Assembly (NCBI GenBank): GCA_044506885.1
Contig: JBIQKC010000002.1
Location: 85,372 to 149,371, forward strand
Length of the DNA stretch: 64,000 bases
DNA from: Croceibacterium_A sp044506885
GTDB taxonomy: Bacteria; Pseudomonadota; Alphaproteobacteria; Sphingomonadales; Sphingomonadaceae
Reading direction: 5' to 3'
Below, one piece after another: positions 23,623 to 31,798 of the stretch. A program made the position numbers and the translations under genes. Under the pieces are notes generated by a model. It made no database searches. It was not told where the DNA came from and was given only the letters and a program-made list of their open reading frames with translations. Numbering within the stretch: position 1 is the first letter of the stretch; each line of letters opens with the position of its first letter.

Positions 23623-23656
23623 ATCCTCCCCCAGCTCGTTTCGGAGAGGATTTTGC

Positions 23657-24403
23657 TCACTCGTCCGGATACCGCGCCGCCACGAAATACAGCCCCTCGG
23701 CCGGCGCATTCAGCCCCAGCGCCGCGCGGTCGCGGGCGGCAAGCGCTTCGGCCACCTGCTCCTCGCGCCATTGGCCCAGCCCAACCAGCGCCAGCGTGCC
23801 GACCATCGAGCGCACCTGGTGGTGCAGGAAGCTGCGCGCCTCGGCCTCGATCAGCACCGCGTCTCCCTCGCGCCGGACATCGAGTCTGTCGAGCGTCTTG
23901 ACCGGGCTTTGCGCCTGGCAGTGGGCGGAGCGGAAGGTGGTGAAATCGTGCCGCCCCACCAGCGCCCGCGCGGCGCGGCGCATCGCTTCGGCATCGAGCG
24001 GGCGCGCAACCTGCCACGCCCGCCCGCGTTCCAGCGTCAGCGGCGCGCGGCGGTTGCGGATGCGGTAGAGATAGCTGCGCCCGATGCACGAGAAGCGGGC
24101 GTGCCAGTCCTCCGGCTTCGCCTCGCAGGCGATCACCGCGATGGGCGCGGGGCGCAGGCGGGCGTTGAGCGCCTCCATCAGGCGAAACGGGGCGATGTCC
24201 CTGGCGATGTCCACGTGGCTGGCCATCGCCAGCGCATGCACGCCGCTGTCGGTGCGGCCGGCGCTGTGCATCGTTACCGTTTCGCCGGTGACGGCGTGGA
24301 CAGCCTCCTCCACCGCCTGCTGGATCGACGGCCCGTGATCCTGCCGTTGCAGGCCCATGAACGGGCCGCCGTCGAATTCGAGCGTGAGGGCGAAGCGGGT
24401 CAT
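23657..24403 (-). CDS. truA: tRNA pseudouridine(38-40) synthase
   Basis: Isomerises uridines 38-40 in tRNA anticodon arms. The 248-residue protein starts at ATG 24403 (MTRFALTLEFDGGPFMGLQRQ) and has the catalytic aspartate in SAGRTDSGVHALA near residue 52, the RFSCIGRSYLYRIRNR strand and the C-terminal FLHHQVRSMVGTLALVG, all TruA signatures. It follows fmt leftward with the minimal repeat copy C in the 130-bp gap. It is convergent with PBP1. Confidence 0.95.
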   Translation of the reverse strand: MTRFALTLEFDGGPFMGLQRQDHGPSIQQAVEEAVHAVTGETVTMHSAGRTDSGVHALAMASHVDIARDIAPFRLMEALNARLRPAPIAVIACEAKPEDWHARFSCIGRSYLYRIRNRRAPLTLERGRAWQVARPLDAEAMRRAARALVGRHDFTTFRSAHCQAQSPVKTLDRLDVRREGDAVLIEAEARSFLHHQVRSMVGTLALVGLGQWREEQVAEALAARDRAALGLNAPAEGLYFVAARYPDE

Positions 24404-24435
24404 CGGCGGCGCCCGCCAGTCCTGAACCCTTCCTT

Positions 24436-24522
24436 CGTCATTCCCGCGAAAGCGGGAACCCAGTTGGCTCCGCGATGCGGGCCGGCAGCCGCGACTGGGT
24501 CCCCGCTTTCGCGGGAATGACG
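24436..24522. mobile_element. minimal palindrome-ended repeat element, copy C
   Basis: Only the two inverted 29-bp arms (24436-24464, 24494-24522) and a 29-bp centre remain, in the fmt-truA gap. The arms match those of copies A and B to within one or two bases. It is the fully reduced form of the GIY-YIG element series, with no gene remnant. Confidence 0.75.
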
Positions 24523-24536
24523 ACAAGGGGCAAAGT

Positions 24537-25442
24537 TCACCGCAGCACCGTTCCCGCCGCTACCGGCCTGCCGCGCAGGAAGTCTTCCGCGCTCATCGCC
24601 GGCTTGCCCGCGCGCTGGAGCAGCAGCGGCCGGAGCGCGGCATCGCCGCAAGCCACTGTGAACGCATCGTCCAGCACGGCTCCCGGCGCGCCGTTGACGC
24701 CGACCACCCGAGACCTCAGCAGCTTAACCCGCTCGCCGTCCAGCTCGAACCACGATCCGGGAAAGGGCGCGAAGGCGCGCACTTCGCGCTCGATCAGTTC
24801 GGCGGGCTTGCGCCAGTCGACGCGGGTTTCGGCCTTGTCGATCTTGGCGGCGTAAGTCGCGCCCAGTTCGGGTTGCGGTTCGGCCCGCAGCGTATCGATC
24901 CGCGCCAGCGTATCGACCATCAGCCGCGCACCGATCTCGCCCAGCTCCTCGTGCAGTTCGCCGCTGGTCTTGTCCTCGACCGGAACTCTGGCGGTCGCCA
25001 GCATCGGACCGGTATCGAGCCCGCGCTCCATCCGCATGATCGTCACACCGGTCACATGGTCGCCGGAAAGGATCGCGCGCTGGATCGGCGCTGCGCCGCG
25101 CCAGCGCGGCAGCAGGCTGGCATGGACGTTGAAGCAGCCGAGCCGGGGCCCGGCCAGGATCGGTTGCGGCAGCATCAGGCCATAGGCGACCACCACTGCG
25201 GCATCGGGCTCAAACGCCAGGAAATCGGCGTGCGCCTCCATGTCGCGCAGGGTTTCCGGGTGGCGCACGTCGATCCCCATCGCTTCGGCGGCGCGCTGGA
25301 CGGGGGAGGGCTGCAACTGTTTGCCGCGCCCGGCGGGGCGTGGCGGCTGGGTATAGGCGGCGGCGATCGTGTGCCCGGCCTCGTGCAAGGCGGCGAGGGT
25401 CGGGACCGCGAACGCCGGTGTGCCCATGAAGACGATGCGCAT
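24537..25442 (-). CDS. fmt: methionyl-tRNA formyltransferase
   Basis: Formylates initiator Met-tRNA using 10-formyl-tetrahydrofolate. The 301-residue protein begins MRIVFMGTPAFAVPTLAAL and contains the folate/catalytic block GCFNVHASLLPRWRGAAPIQRAI (Asn, His) and GVTIMRMERGLDTGP with the catalytic Asp. The C-terminal OB-like domain (RVDWRKPAELIEREVRAFAPFPGSW) binds tRNA. It is divergent from recR with 44 bp between the starts. The usual partner def lies 900 bp away on the other strand. Confidence 0.96.
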   Translation of the reverse strand: MRIVFMGTPAFAVPTLAALHEAGHTIAAAYTQPPRPAGRGKQLQPSPVQRAAEAMGIDVRHPETLRDMEAHADFLAFEPDAAVVVAYGLMLPQPILAGPRLGCFNVHASLLPRWRGAAPIQRAILSGDHVTGVTIMRMERGLDTGPMLATARVPVEDKTSGELHEELGEIGARLMVDTLARIDTLRAEPQPELGATYAAKIDKAETRVDWRKPAELIEREVRAFAPFPGSWFELDGERVKLLRSRVVGVNGAPGAVLDDAFTVACGDAALRPLLLQRAGKPAMSAEDFLRGRPVAAGTVLR

Positions 25443-25486
25443 GGGCTCCCTTCCTCTTCGCCCGGCTTGGCCCTATCTCCCGCCCC

Positions 25487-26083
25487 ATGGCATCGCAAGA
25501 GATCGAAGCGCTCAGCGCCGCGCTGGCCCGCCTGCCTGGGCTCGGCCCGCGCTCGGCGCGGCGGGCGGTGCTGTGGCTGGTCAAGCGGCGCGAGACGGCG
25601 CTGGTGCAGCTTCTCGAAACGCTCGCCACGGTGCGCGAGACGCTGGTCGAATGCCGCACTTGCGGCAATGTCGATACCCGCGATCCCTGCGGCATCTGCG
25701 CCGACCCGCGTCGCGATGCGCGGTTGCTGTGCGTGGTGGAGGATGTCGCCGATCTCTGGGCGCTCGACCGCGCGCGGCTGTTCGGCGGCCGCTATCACGT
25801 GCTCGGGGGCCGGCTTTCGGCGCTCGAAGGGGTGCGGCCGGAGGACCTGACCATCGGCAAGCTGGTCGAGCGCGTGGCGGCCGGCGGGATCGACGAGGTC
25901 GTGCTGGCGATGAACGCCACGCTCGAAGGCCAGACCACGGCGCACTACATCGCCGAGCGGCTGGAAGGCTATCCAGTGCGGCTGACCCAGCTTGCCCACG
26001 GCGTGCCCGTCGGCGGCGAGCTCGACTATCTCGACGAAGGCACGCTGGCGCAGGCGCTGAGGGCGCGAAGACCGGTGGGATGA
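25487..26083 (+). CDS. recR: recombination mediator RecR
   Basis: With RecF/RecO, loads RecA onto SSB-coated gaps. The 198-residue protein has the helix-hairpin-helix LARLPGLGPRSARRAVLWL, a four-cysteine zinc finger CRTCGNVDTRDPCGIC near residues 54-69, a Toprim domain (LLCVVEDVADLWALDRARLF) and the C-terminal RLTQLAHGVPVGGELDYLDEGTLAQAL. Its stop overlaps the start of a small membrane-protein gene, then def follows: a recR-ORF-def run. Confidence 0.96.
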   Translation: MASQEIEALSAALARLPGLGPRSARRAVLWLVKRRETALVQLLETLATVRETLVECRTCGNVDTRDPCGICADPRRDARLLCVVEDVADLWALDRARLFGGRYHVLGGRLSALEGVRPEDLTIGKLVERVAAGGIDEVVLAMNATLEGQTTAHYIAERLEGYPVRLTQLAHGVPVGGELDYLDEGTLAQALRARRPVG

Positions 26084-26319
26084 AGCGCGGCTGGATATTC
26101 GGCGGCTGGCTCATCGCGCTGCTGGCGTCCGCGCTCCTGCCCTTGTGGTCGCTCGCCGGCCGGATCGAGAGCAATCACCTCGGCCGCTATATCGACCCGG
26201 AGACGGGCGCGTGGACGCCGGAGGTCTACTGGCAATTCTTCCGCTGGTGGCTGCCCATCGCCGTCCCCGCCAGCCTTCTGGCGCTGGCCTGCATGGCGCT
26301 CAATCGTCGGAAGGATTGA
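26080..26319 (+). CDS. small two-helix membrane protein, unknown function
   Basis: A 79-residue protein, MKRGWIFGGWLIALLASALLPLW, with an N-terminal membrane helix (about residues 5-25), a periplasmic-looking loop containing GRYIDPETGAWTPEVYWQFF, and a second helix (residues 56-74) ending in RRKD. The ATG overlaps the recR stop (ATGA) and the gene ends 31 bp before def, so it is part of the recR-def transcript. No family is recognised. Confidence 0.6.
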   Translation: MKRGWIFGGWLIALLASALLPLWSLAGRIESNHLGRYIDPETGAWTPEVYWQFFRWWLPIAVPASLLALACMALNRRKD

Positions 26320-26350
26320 ACGGCGGCGCGCGGGCGCTTATCTGCGCATC

Positions 26351-26917
26351 ATGGCTATCCGCGAGATTCTCGAAGTGCCGGACCCCCGGCTGAAGACCGT
26401 ATCGACCCCCGTCGAAAAGTTCGACGAGGAGTTGAAGGCGCTCGTCGAGGATATGTTCGAGACGATGTACGCGGCCAACGGCATCGGCCTTGCCGCGATT
26501 CAGGTCGGCATTCCGCTGCGGCTGCTGGTGATCGACCTCCAGCCCGAAGACATGGATGCCGAGCCGGAGGAATGCGACGATCACGGCTGCGGCCACAGCC
26601 ACCGGCCGCTGAAGAAGGAGCCGCGGGTGTTCGTGAACCCCGAAATCCTCGATCCGGCGGACGAAACCTCGACTTATCAAGAAGGGTGCCTGTCGGTGCC
26701 CGACATCTATGCCGACGTGGACCGTCCGAAGACCTGCCGCGTGCGCTGGCAGGACCTCGACGGCAACGTCCACGAGGAAGAGATGGACGGCTTGCTGGCC
26801 ACCTGCATCCAGCACGAGATGGACCATCTCGAAGGCGTCCTGTTCATCGACCATCTCAGCCGGTTGAAGCGGCAGATGGCGCTCAAGAAGCTCGAAAAGC
26901 TGCGCAAGGCGGCCTGA
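26351..26917 (+). CDS. def: peptide deformylase
   Basis: Metalloenzyme that removes the N-formyl group from nascent proteins. The 188-residue protein has motif 1 GIGLAAIQVG (Ile in place of the usual Pro), motif 2 EGCLSVP with the metal-binding Cys, and motif 3 QHEMDHLEG with the HExxH metal and catalytic residues. An insertion at residues about 69-90 (PEECDDHGCGHSHRP) is rich in Cys and His and longer than in E. coli; such inserts occur in alphaproteobacterial deformylases. It is downstream of recR and the small membrane gene. Confidence 0.95.
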   Translation: MAIREILEVPDPRLKTVSTPVEKFDEELKALVEDMFETMYAANGIGLAAIQVGIPLRLLVIDLQPEDMDAEPEECDDHGCGHSHRPLKKEPRVFVNPEILDPADETSTYQEGCLSVPDIYADVDRPKTCRVRWQDLDGNVHEEEMDGLLATCIQHEMDHLEGVLFIDHLSRLKRQMALKKLEKLRKAA

Positions 26918-26982
26918 CCGGCGGTTGCCGGGGGCGTGACGGTATCCGGGAACCCTTCGCTCCCGTCGCCCGTTGGCTGTCG

Positions 26983-27381
26983 ATGGCAAAGAGGGTCCTC
27001 GTCGTCGAAGACGACTTTCTCAATCGCATGCTCTTCTGCGCCTGGCTCGAAGCCGGGGACTTTGAGGTCGACCCCGTCGCCGACGGCAGCGACGTGCTCG
27101 AACGCGCGCACGCGTTCGACCCCGATCTGATCATCATGGACATCCAGTTGCCCAACGTTTCCGGCGTGGATCTGATCGAAGCGCTCCAGGCCGATCCCGC
27201 GCTCCACGAAGTGCCGGTGCTGGCGGTGACCGGCTATGTCGGCAAGGGCGAGGAACTGCGCGTGCGCACGGCGGGCGCGAGCGACTACCTGCCCAAGCCC
27301 GTCACCAACAAGGTCTTCGTCGCCGCCGTGGAGCGCCTCCTGCAATCGCCCCCGCTGCGACAGGCCGGCGGCGGACGGTAG
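26983..27381 (+). CDS. single-domain response regulator, DivK-like
   Basis: A stand-alone receiver domain of about 132 residues with the acidic pocket VEDDFLNR, the phospho-accepting Asp in DLIIMDIQLPNVSGVDLIEAL, the switch Thr in VLAVTGYVGKGEE and the Lys in YLPKPV. There is no output domain. The DFLNRMLF/IQLPNVSGVD pattern is typical of DivK, the cell-cycle relay protein of alphaproteobacteria; that assignment is by resemblance. Start ATG 26983 gives MAKRVLVVEDD. It is followed by a 350-bp gap with MITE-like copy 2. Confidence 0.85.
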   Translation: MAKRVLVVEDDFLNRMLFCAWLEAGDFEVDPVADGSDVLERAHAFDPDLIIMDIQLPNVSGVDLIEALQADPALHEVPVLAVTGYVGKGEELRVRTAGASDYLPKPVTNKVFVAAVERLLQSPPLRQAGGGR

Positions 27382-27450
27382 AGCGTCGGGCCGGCGGCGT
27401 CATTCGGCCCTGCCCGCGCATTTGTCACTCGCCGGCAAGACGAGGAAAAG

Positions 27451-27678
27451 GCGATTGTATCGATTGCGAACACGGAGAGCTGCTTTTCGCCTTCGTCATC
27501 CGAACTTGTTTCGGGATCCATTTTTCCACCCGCACGGAGCTATCGTCCCATACGCGGCCGTGCTGCACCGTCGCGGAAAATCCGAACGCTTTGGGACGTG
27601 CGGCCCGATGGGCCCTGAAACGAGTTCAGGGTGACGAAGGCGGAAGCGAATCCCCCTGTTTGCAATCGATACAATCGC
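27451..27678. mobile_element. MITE-like palindromic element, family II copy 2
   Basis: A 228-bp element whose first and last 17 bp are perfect inverted repeats (GCGATTGTATCGATTGC at 27451-27467 and its complement at 27662-27678). Internal hairpins match those of copy 1 at 10103-10351, in opposite order, so the copy is inserted in the other orientation. It lies between the DivK-like gene and the fhs terminator and has no coding potential. Confidence 0.78.
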
Positions 27679-27682
27679 CAAG

Positions 27683-27711
27683 AAAAAGGGCCGCTCCCGC
27701 AGGAACGGCCC
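27683..27711 (-). terminator. intrinsic terminator of fhs
   Basis: On the leftward strand a GC stem (GGGCCGTTCC / GGAGCGGCCC, one mismatch, four-base loop) is followed by TTTTT. It sits 28 bp past the fhs stop and next to the end of MITE copy 2. Confidence 0.82.
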
Positions 27712-27738
27712 CCTCTCTCCCGTCCAAGGGAAAGTCCG

Positions 27739-29406
27739 TCAGAACAGCCCTTCGATCTGGCCGTTCTCCAGCCGGATGTTTTCCGCGCTCGGGACTTTGG
27801 GCAGGCCCGGCATGGTCATGATGTCGCCGCAGATGGCGACGATGAAGCCCGCGCCCGCCGCCAGCCGCACTTCGCGCACCGGCACCGTGTGGTGGCTCGG
27901 CGCGCCGAGCTTGGTCGGGTCGGTGGTGAAAGAATACTGCGTCTTGGCCATGCACACCGGCAGGTTGCCGAAGCCGGCCTCTTCCCACGCCTTGAGCTGA
28001 TTGCGGACCGACTGGTCGGCGATCGCTTCGTCGGCGCGGTAGATGCGGGTGCAGATGGTGTTGATCTTCTCCCACAGCGGCATTTCCGCCGGATAGAGCG
28101 GAGAGAACTGCGCCGCGCCCGATTCCGCGATCTCGGCGATGCGGGTGGCGAGTTCTTCCGTGCCCGCGCCGCCGTTGGCCCAGTGGGTGCAGACGAACGC
28201 CTCGGTGTTGACCGCGGCGACTGCCTCCTTGATCACCGCGATCTCGGCGTCGGTGTCGGTGACGAAGTGGTTGACCGCCACCACCGCCGGGACGCCGAAC
28301 TGGCGCACGTTCTCGATGTGGCGCAGCAGGTTGACGAGGCCCTTCTTCACCGCCTCGACGTTTTCGGTTCCGAGGTCGGACTTGGCCACGCCGCCGTTCA
28401 TCTTGAGCGCGCGCACGGTGGCGACGATCGCGCAGGCCGCCGGCTTGAGCCCGGCCTTGCGGCACTTGATGTCGAAGAACTTCTCCGCCCCCAGATCGGC
28501 GCCGAAGCCGGCCTCGGTGACGACATAGTCGGCCAGCTTGAGCGCGGTCTGCGTCGCGGTGACCGAGTTGCAGCCGTGGGCGATGTTGGCGAACGGGCCG
28601 CCGTGGATGAACGCCGGATTGTTCTCCAGCGTCTGCACCAGGTTCGGCTGGATGGCCTGCTTCAGCAGCACCGTCATCGCGCCGTGGGCCTTGATGTCGC
28701 GCGCGGTGACCGCGCTCTTGTCGCGGCGATAGCCGATGATGATGTTGCCGATCGATTCCTCCAGATCCTCGATCGAGGTGGCGAGGCACAGGATCGCCAT
28801 GATCTCGCTCGCCACGGTGATGTCGAACCCGGCCTCGCGCGGATAGCCGTTGGCCACGCCGCCCAACGAGGAGACGATCTGGCGCAGCGCGCGGTCGTTC
28901 ATGTCGAGCACGCGGCGCCAGGTGATGCGGCGTGTGTCGAGTTCCTGCGCGTTGCCCCAATAGATGTGGTTGTCGATCATCGCGCTCAGCAGGTTGTGCG
29001 CGCTGGTGATGGCGTGGAAATCGCCGGTGAAGTGGAGGTTGATGTCCTCCATCGGCACGACCTGGGCATAGCCGCCGCCGGCCGCGCCGCCCTTCATCCC
29101 GAACGACGGGCCCAGCGAAGGCTCGCGCAGGCACACCGCCGCGTTCTTGCCGATACGGTTGAGGCCATCGGTCAGGCCGACCGAGGTGGTGGTCTTGCCT
29201 TCGCCGGCCGGGGTCGGGTTGATCGCCGTGACCAGGATCAGCTTGCCGTCGGGGCGGTCCTGCTGCTGGCGGATCCAGTCCATGGCGATCTTGGCCTTGG
29301 TCCGGCCAAAGGGTTCGAGCGCGTCTTCCGGAATGCCCAGCCTCGCGCCGATCTCGCCGATCGGCTTCATCTTGGCTGCGCGGGCGATCTCGATATCGGT
29401 GGCCAT
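27739..29406 (-). CDS. fhs: formate-tetrahydrofolate ligase
   Basis: ATP-dependent ligase that makes 10-formyl-tetrahydrofolate from formate. The 555-residue length is normal. Motifs: the P-loop NPTPAGEGKTTTSVGL near residue 65, EPSLGPSFGMKGGAAGGGYAQVVPM, LHFTGDFHAITSAHNLLSA, and FDIKCRKAGLKP. The N terminus is MATDIEIARAAKMKPIGEI. It has its own intrinsic terminator and a 230-bp upstream region shared with the divergent rmuC gene; I saw no riboswitch in that region. Confidence 0.97.
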   Translation of the reverse strand: MATDIEIARAAKMKPIGEIGARLGIPEDALEPFGRTKAKIAMDWIRQQQDRPDGKLILVTAINPTPAGEGKTTTSVGLTDGLNRIGKNAAVCLREPSLGPSFGMKGGAAGGGYAQVVPMEDINLHFTGDFHAITSAHNLLSAMIDNHIYWGNAQELDTRRITWRRVLDMNDRALRQIVSSLGGVANGYPREAGFDITVASEIMAILCLATSIEDLEESIGNIIIGYRRDKSAVTARDIKAHGAMTVLLKQAIQPNLVQTLENNPAFIHGGPFANIAHGCNSVTATQTALKLADYVVTEAGFGADLGAEKFFDIKCRKAGLKPAACAIVATVRALKMNGGVAKSDLGTENVEAVKKGLVNLLRHIENVRQFGVPAVVAVNHFVTDTDAEIAVIKEAVAAVNTEAFVCTHWANGGAGTEELATRIAEIAESGAAQFSPLYPAEMPLWEKINTICTRIYRADEAIADQSVRNQLKAWEEAGFGNLPVCMAKTQYSFTTDPTKLGAPSHHTVPVREVRLAAGAGFIVAICGDIMTMPGLPKVPSAENIRLENGQIEGLF

Positions 29407-29640
29407 GGGCGTCCTCTTCCGGCTGGCCCGCGCCGCCGCGGGCGGTTGTCAGATTTTCGCGTTCCCGAAAACTTCACGACCGCGAAATTTGTAAGTGGCC
29501 CATACAATCTTGCGGGGCCGATACTCAAGCCCGATTCTCGGGGCTGTTAACGCGGCATTGGGGGAATGTCGCGGCGCGCTCCTTGTGCGGTGGGGAAAGG
29601 GCGGTTAAGTTCGCGCTTCGTTCTGCTTTTGGGAGGCTCC

Positions 29641-31005
29641 GTGGATCTGCTTGCCGTTGGATTGATTGTTGCGGCCCTGCTGGCCGGCCTCGCGCTCGGC
29701 TGGTTCCTCGGCTCACGCCCGGTTGCCGAATGGAAGGCGCGGCTGGCGGAAAGCGAAGCCGGGGCGAAGGAACGGGAAGGGCAGTTCAAGCAGGCGGCGG
29801 CGGAACTTGGCCAGGCGCGGATAGAGATCGCCACGCTGAAGGCGAATGCCGAGAACTTCGACAAGCAGATCGCGCAGCTAAACCAGGCGCGCGAGGACCT
29901 GATCGCGCAGTTCAAGGCGGCCGGCGGGGAAGTGCTGTCGAAGGCGCAGGACGAATTTCTCAAGACTGCCGCCGAACGGTTCGGCCATTCGGAAAAGGCG
30001 TCGGAGGAGAAGATCAAGGCGCTGCTCAAGCCGGTCGACGACCGGCTGAGGAGCTATGAGGAGCATGTTTCCCTCCTCGAGCAGAAGCGGGTGACGGCAT
30101 TCGCCAGCCTTGGCGCGCAGATCGAGGAAATGCGAAAAGGGCAGGAACGCGTGAGCACGGAGGCCGCGCGCCTCGTGAACTCGCTCCGCAACGCTCCCAA
30201 GGCGCGGGGCCGTTGGGGAGAGCAGCAGCTTCGCAACGTGCTCGAAAGCTGCGGACTGTCCGAACATACCGATTTCGTCACCGAACGCTCCGTGGAGACC
30301 GAGGAGGGCAGGCTCAGGCCAGACGCCGTGGTCACGGTTCCGGGGGGCAGGTCGCTGGTGATCGACGCGAAAGTTTCGCTCAACGACTACCAGGACGCAT
30401 TCGATGCGCCCGATGACGCCGGCAGGGAAGCGGCGCTCACGCGGCACTACGCCTCGATGAAGAACCACATAGATGGTCTCTCGCGCAAGGCTTACTGGGA
30501 CCAGTTCGCCGAAGCGCCGGACTACGTGATAATGTTCGTTCCGGGCGAGCATTTCCTCACGGCGGCGCTGGATCATGATCCCAAACTGTGGGACCTGGCG
30601 TTCGACAAGCGCGTCCTTCTGGCCACGCCGACAAATCTCATCGCCATCGCCCGGACGGTCGCCGCCGTATGGCGACAGGAAAGAATGGCCGAAGAGGCCA
30701 AGGAAATCGGCCGGTTGGGCAAGGAGATGTACGACAGGCTGGCGGTGGTTGCCGAGAAGCTGGGCAAGACCGGCAAGCATCTCGATCAGGCCGTGCGCGC
30801 CTACAACGATAGCATGTCCAGCTTTAACTCGCGCCTCGTCGTTTCCGGGCGCAAGTTCGCCGAGCATAACATCGAGATCGGCAAGCGCGAGATCGAAGAG
30901 GTACCCCTCGTCGAAAGCGCCCCCCGCTACGGTTCGGCGGACGAGCCTGTCGCACCGCGCCTTGTTGACACCGCCGACGAAGAGGATGCACGGAACGCGG
31001 GATGA
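29641..31005 (+). CDS. rmuC: DNA recombination protein RmuC
   Basis: A membrane-anchored nuclease-like protein that limits DNA inversions at short repeats in E. coli. The start is set at GTG 29641 because GGGAGG precedes it by four bases and it opens directly with the single membrane helix (VDLLAVGLIVAALLAGLALGW); an ATG at 29566 would add 25 residues. A long coiled coil spans about residues 30-150, then the RmuC core: RGRWGEQQLRNVLESCGL, RPDAVVTVPGGRSLVIDAKVSLNDY (restriction-nuclease-like D...AK) and VIMFVPGEHFLTAALDHDP. The stop overlaps the next lipoprotein gene start. Confidence 0.9.
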   Translation: MDLLAVGLIVAALLAGLALGWFLGSRPVAEWKARLAESEAGAKEREGQFKQAAAELGQARIEIATLKANAENFDKQIAQLNQAREDLIAQFKAAGGEVLSKAQDEFLKTAAERFGHSEKASEEKIKALLKPVDDRLRSYEEHVSLLEQKRVTAFASLGAQIEEMRKGQERVSTEAARLVNSLRNAPKARGRWGEQQLRNVLESCGLSEHTDFVTERSVETEEGRLRPDAVVTVPGGRSLVIDAKVSLNDYQDAFDAPDDAGREAALTRHYASMKNHIDGLSRKAYWDQFAEAPDYVIMFVPGEHFLTAALDHDPKLWDLAFDKRVLLATPTNLIAIARTVAAVWRQERMAEEAKEIGRLGKEMYDRLAVVAEKLGKTGKHLDQAVRAYNDSMSSFNSRLVVSGRKFAEHNIEIGKREIEEVPLVESAPRYGSADEPVAPRLVDTADEEDARNAG

Positions 31006-31706
31006 AAACCCGGCTTTCGATCGCGCTCCTGTTCCTCGCCTGCGCCGCCTGTAGCCAGCAGGATGCGCCGGCCGACGAGATCGTGGCCAAGGCGGAAGAG
31101 ATCGTCGCGCCCTCGGGCGCGCCCGCGCCGCTGGCCAGGGGCCGCTATGCGCCGCGCGACACCTGCGCCGGAATCGACGGCGCGGCCGCGTTCCGCAGCC
31201 AGCTCGCACGCGCTGTGGAGGAGCGGAATATCGACCTGCTCGTCGGCCTCGCCGCCAGCGACATCAAGCTCGATTTCGGCGGCGCGTCCGGCGCGGCGGA
31301 GCTGGGCAAACGCCTCGCCGACGATTCGTGGAACCTCTGGGCCGAATTCGACCATTTGATGGCCATGGGCTGCGCGGCCAATTCGCAGGGCGGGATCACC
31401 ATCCCCTGGGTGTTCGAACAGGACTTCGGCCGCAACGACCCGGCGATGACGATGCTGGTGACCGGCGAGGACGTGCCGGTGCGCGAAACCCCGGATGCGC
31501 AAGGGCCCCGCGTCGCCGCGCTGTCGTGGGATCTGGTGACGATCGACGGCTTGCAGCCCGATCAGCCGTTCCAGCGGGTAAAGTTCGCCGACGGCGAAAC
31601 CGGCTTCATCGCCACCGACAAGCTGCGCAGCCTGCTCGACTATCGCCTGATCGCCTCCAGCCGCAACGGCCGCTGGCGCATCACCAGCTTCGTGGCGGGA
31701 GATTAG
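31002..31706 (+). CDS. putative lipoprotein with SH3-like domain
   Basis: A 234-residue exported protein. MKTRLSIALLFLACAACSQQDAP is a signal peptide with a lipobox-like cysteine (AAC or LAC; neither is canonical). The middle (TCAGIDGAAAFRSQLARAVEERNIDLLVGL) is a helical region seen in DUF-type sphingomonad lipoproteins, and residues about 155-210 (VPVRETPDAQGPRVAALSWDLV ... ETGFIATDKLRS) look like a bacterial SH3 domain, often cell-wall binding. The ATG overlaps the rmuC stop (ATGA). The hairpin GCGGCCGC/GCGGCCGC at 31759-31778 lies downstream and may terminate the operon. Confidence 0.72.
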   Translation: MKTRLSIALLFLACAACSQQDAPADEIVAKAEEIVAPSGAPAPLARGRYAPRDTCAGIDGAAAFRSQLARAVEERNIDLLVGLAASDIKLDFGGASGAAELGKRLADDSWNLWAEFDHLMAMGCAANSQGGITIPWVFEQDFGRNDPAMTMLVTGEDVPVRETPDAQGPRVAALSWDLVTIDGLQPDQPFQRVKFADGETGFIATDKLRSLLDYRLIASSRNGRWRITSFVAGD

Positions 31707-31723
31707 CGAGCGCCGGGCTTTGG

Positions 31724-31778
31724 CCCTCTCCCCTTGCGGGAGAGGGTTGGGAGAGGGGGCGGCCGCGTCGGCGGCCGC
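31724..31778. repeat. single CCCTCTCCCC-type repeat arm plus hairpin
   Basis: One arm of the family III repeat (hairpin CCCTCTCCCCTTGCGGGAGAGGG) is followed by an 8-bp perfect stem GCGGCCGC-GTCG-GCGGCCGC and TTT. It occupies the gap between two convergent genes and plausibly works as a two-way terminator. Confidence 0.65.
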
Positions 31779-31798
31779 TTTGAGGAAACACCATCCGC

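Noticed and set aside
29407..29640. Folate/formate riboswitch upstream of fhs
   Set aside because: No conserved pairing or known tetrahydrofolate riboswitch core could be recognised by eye in the divergent region.
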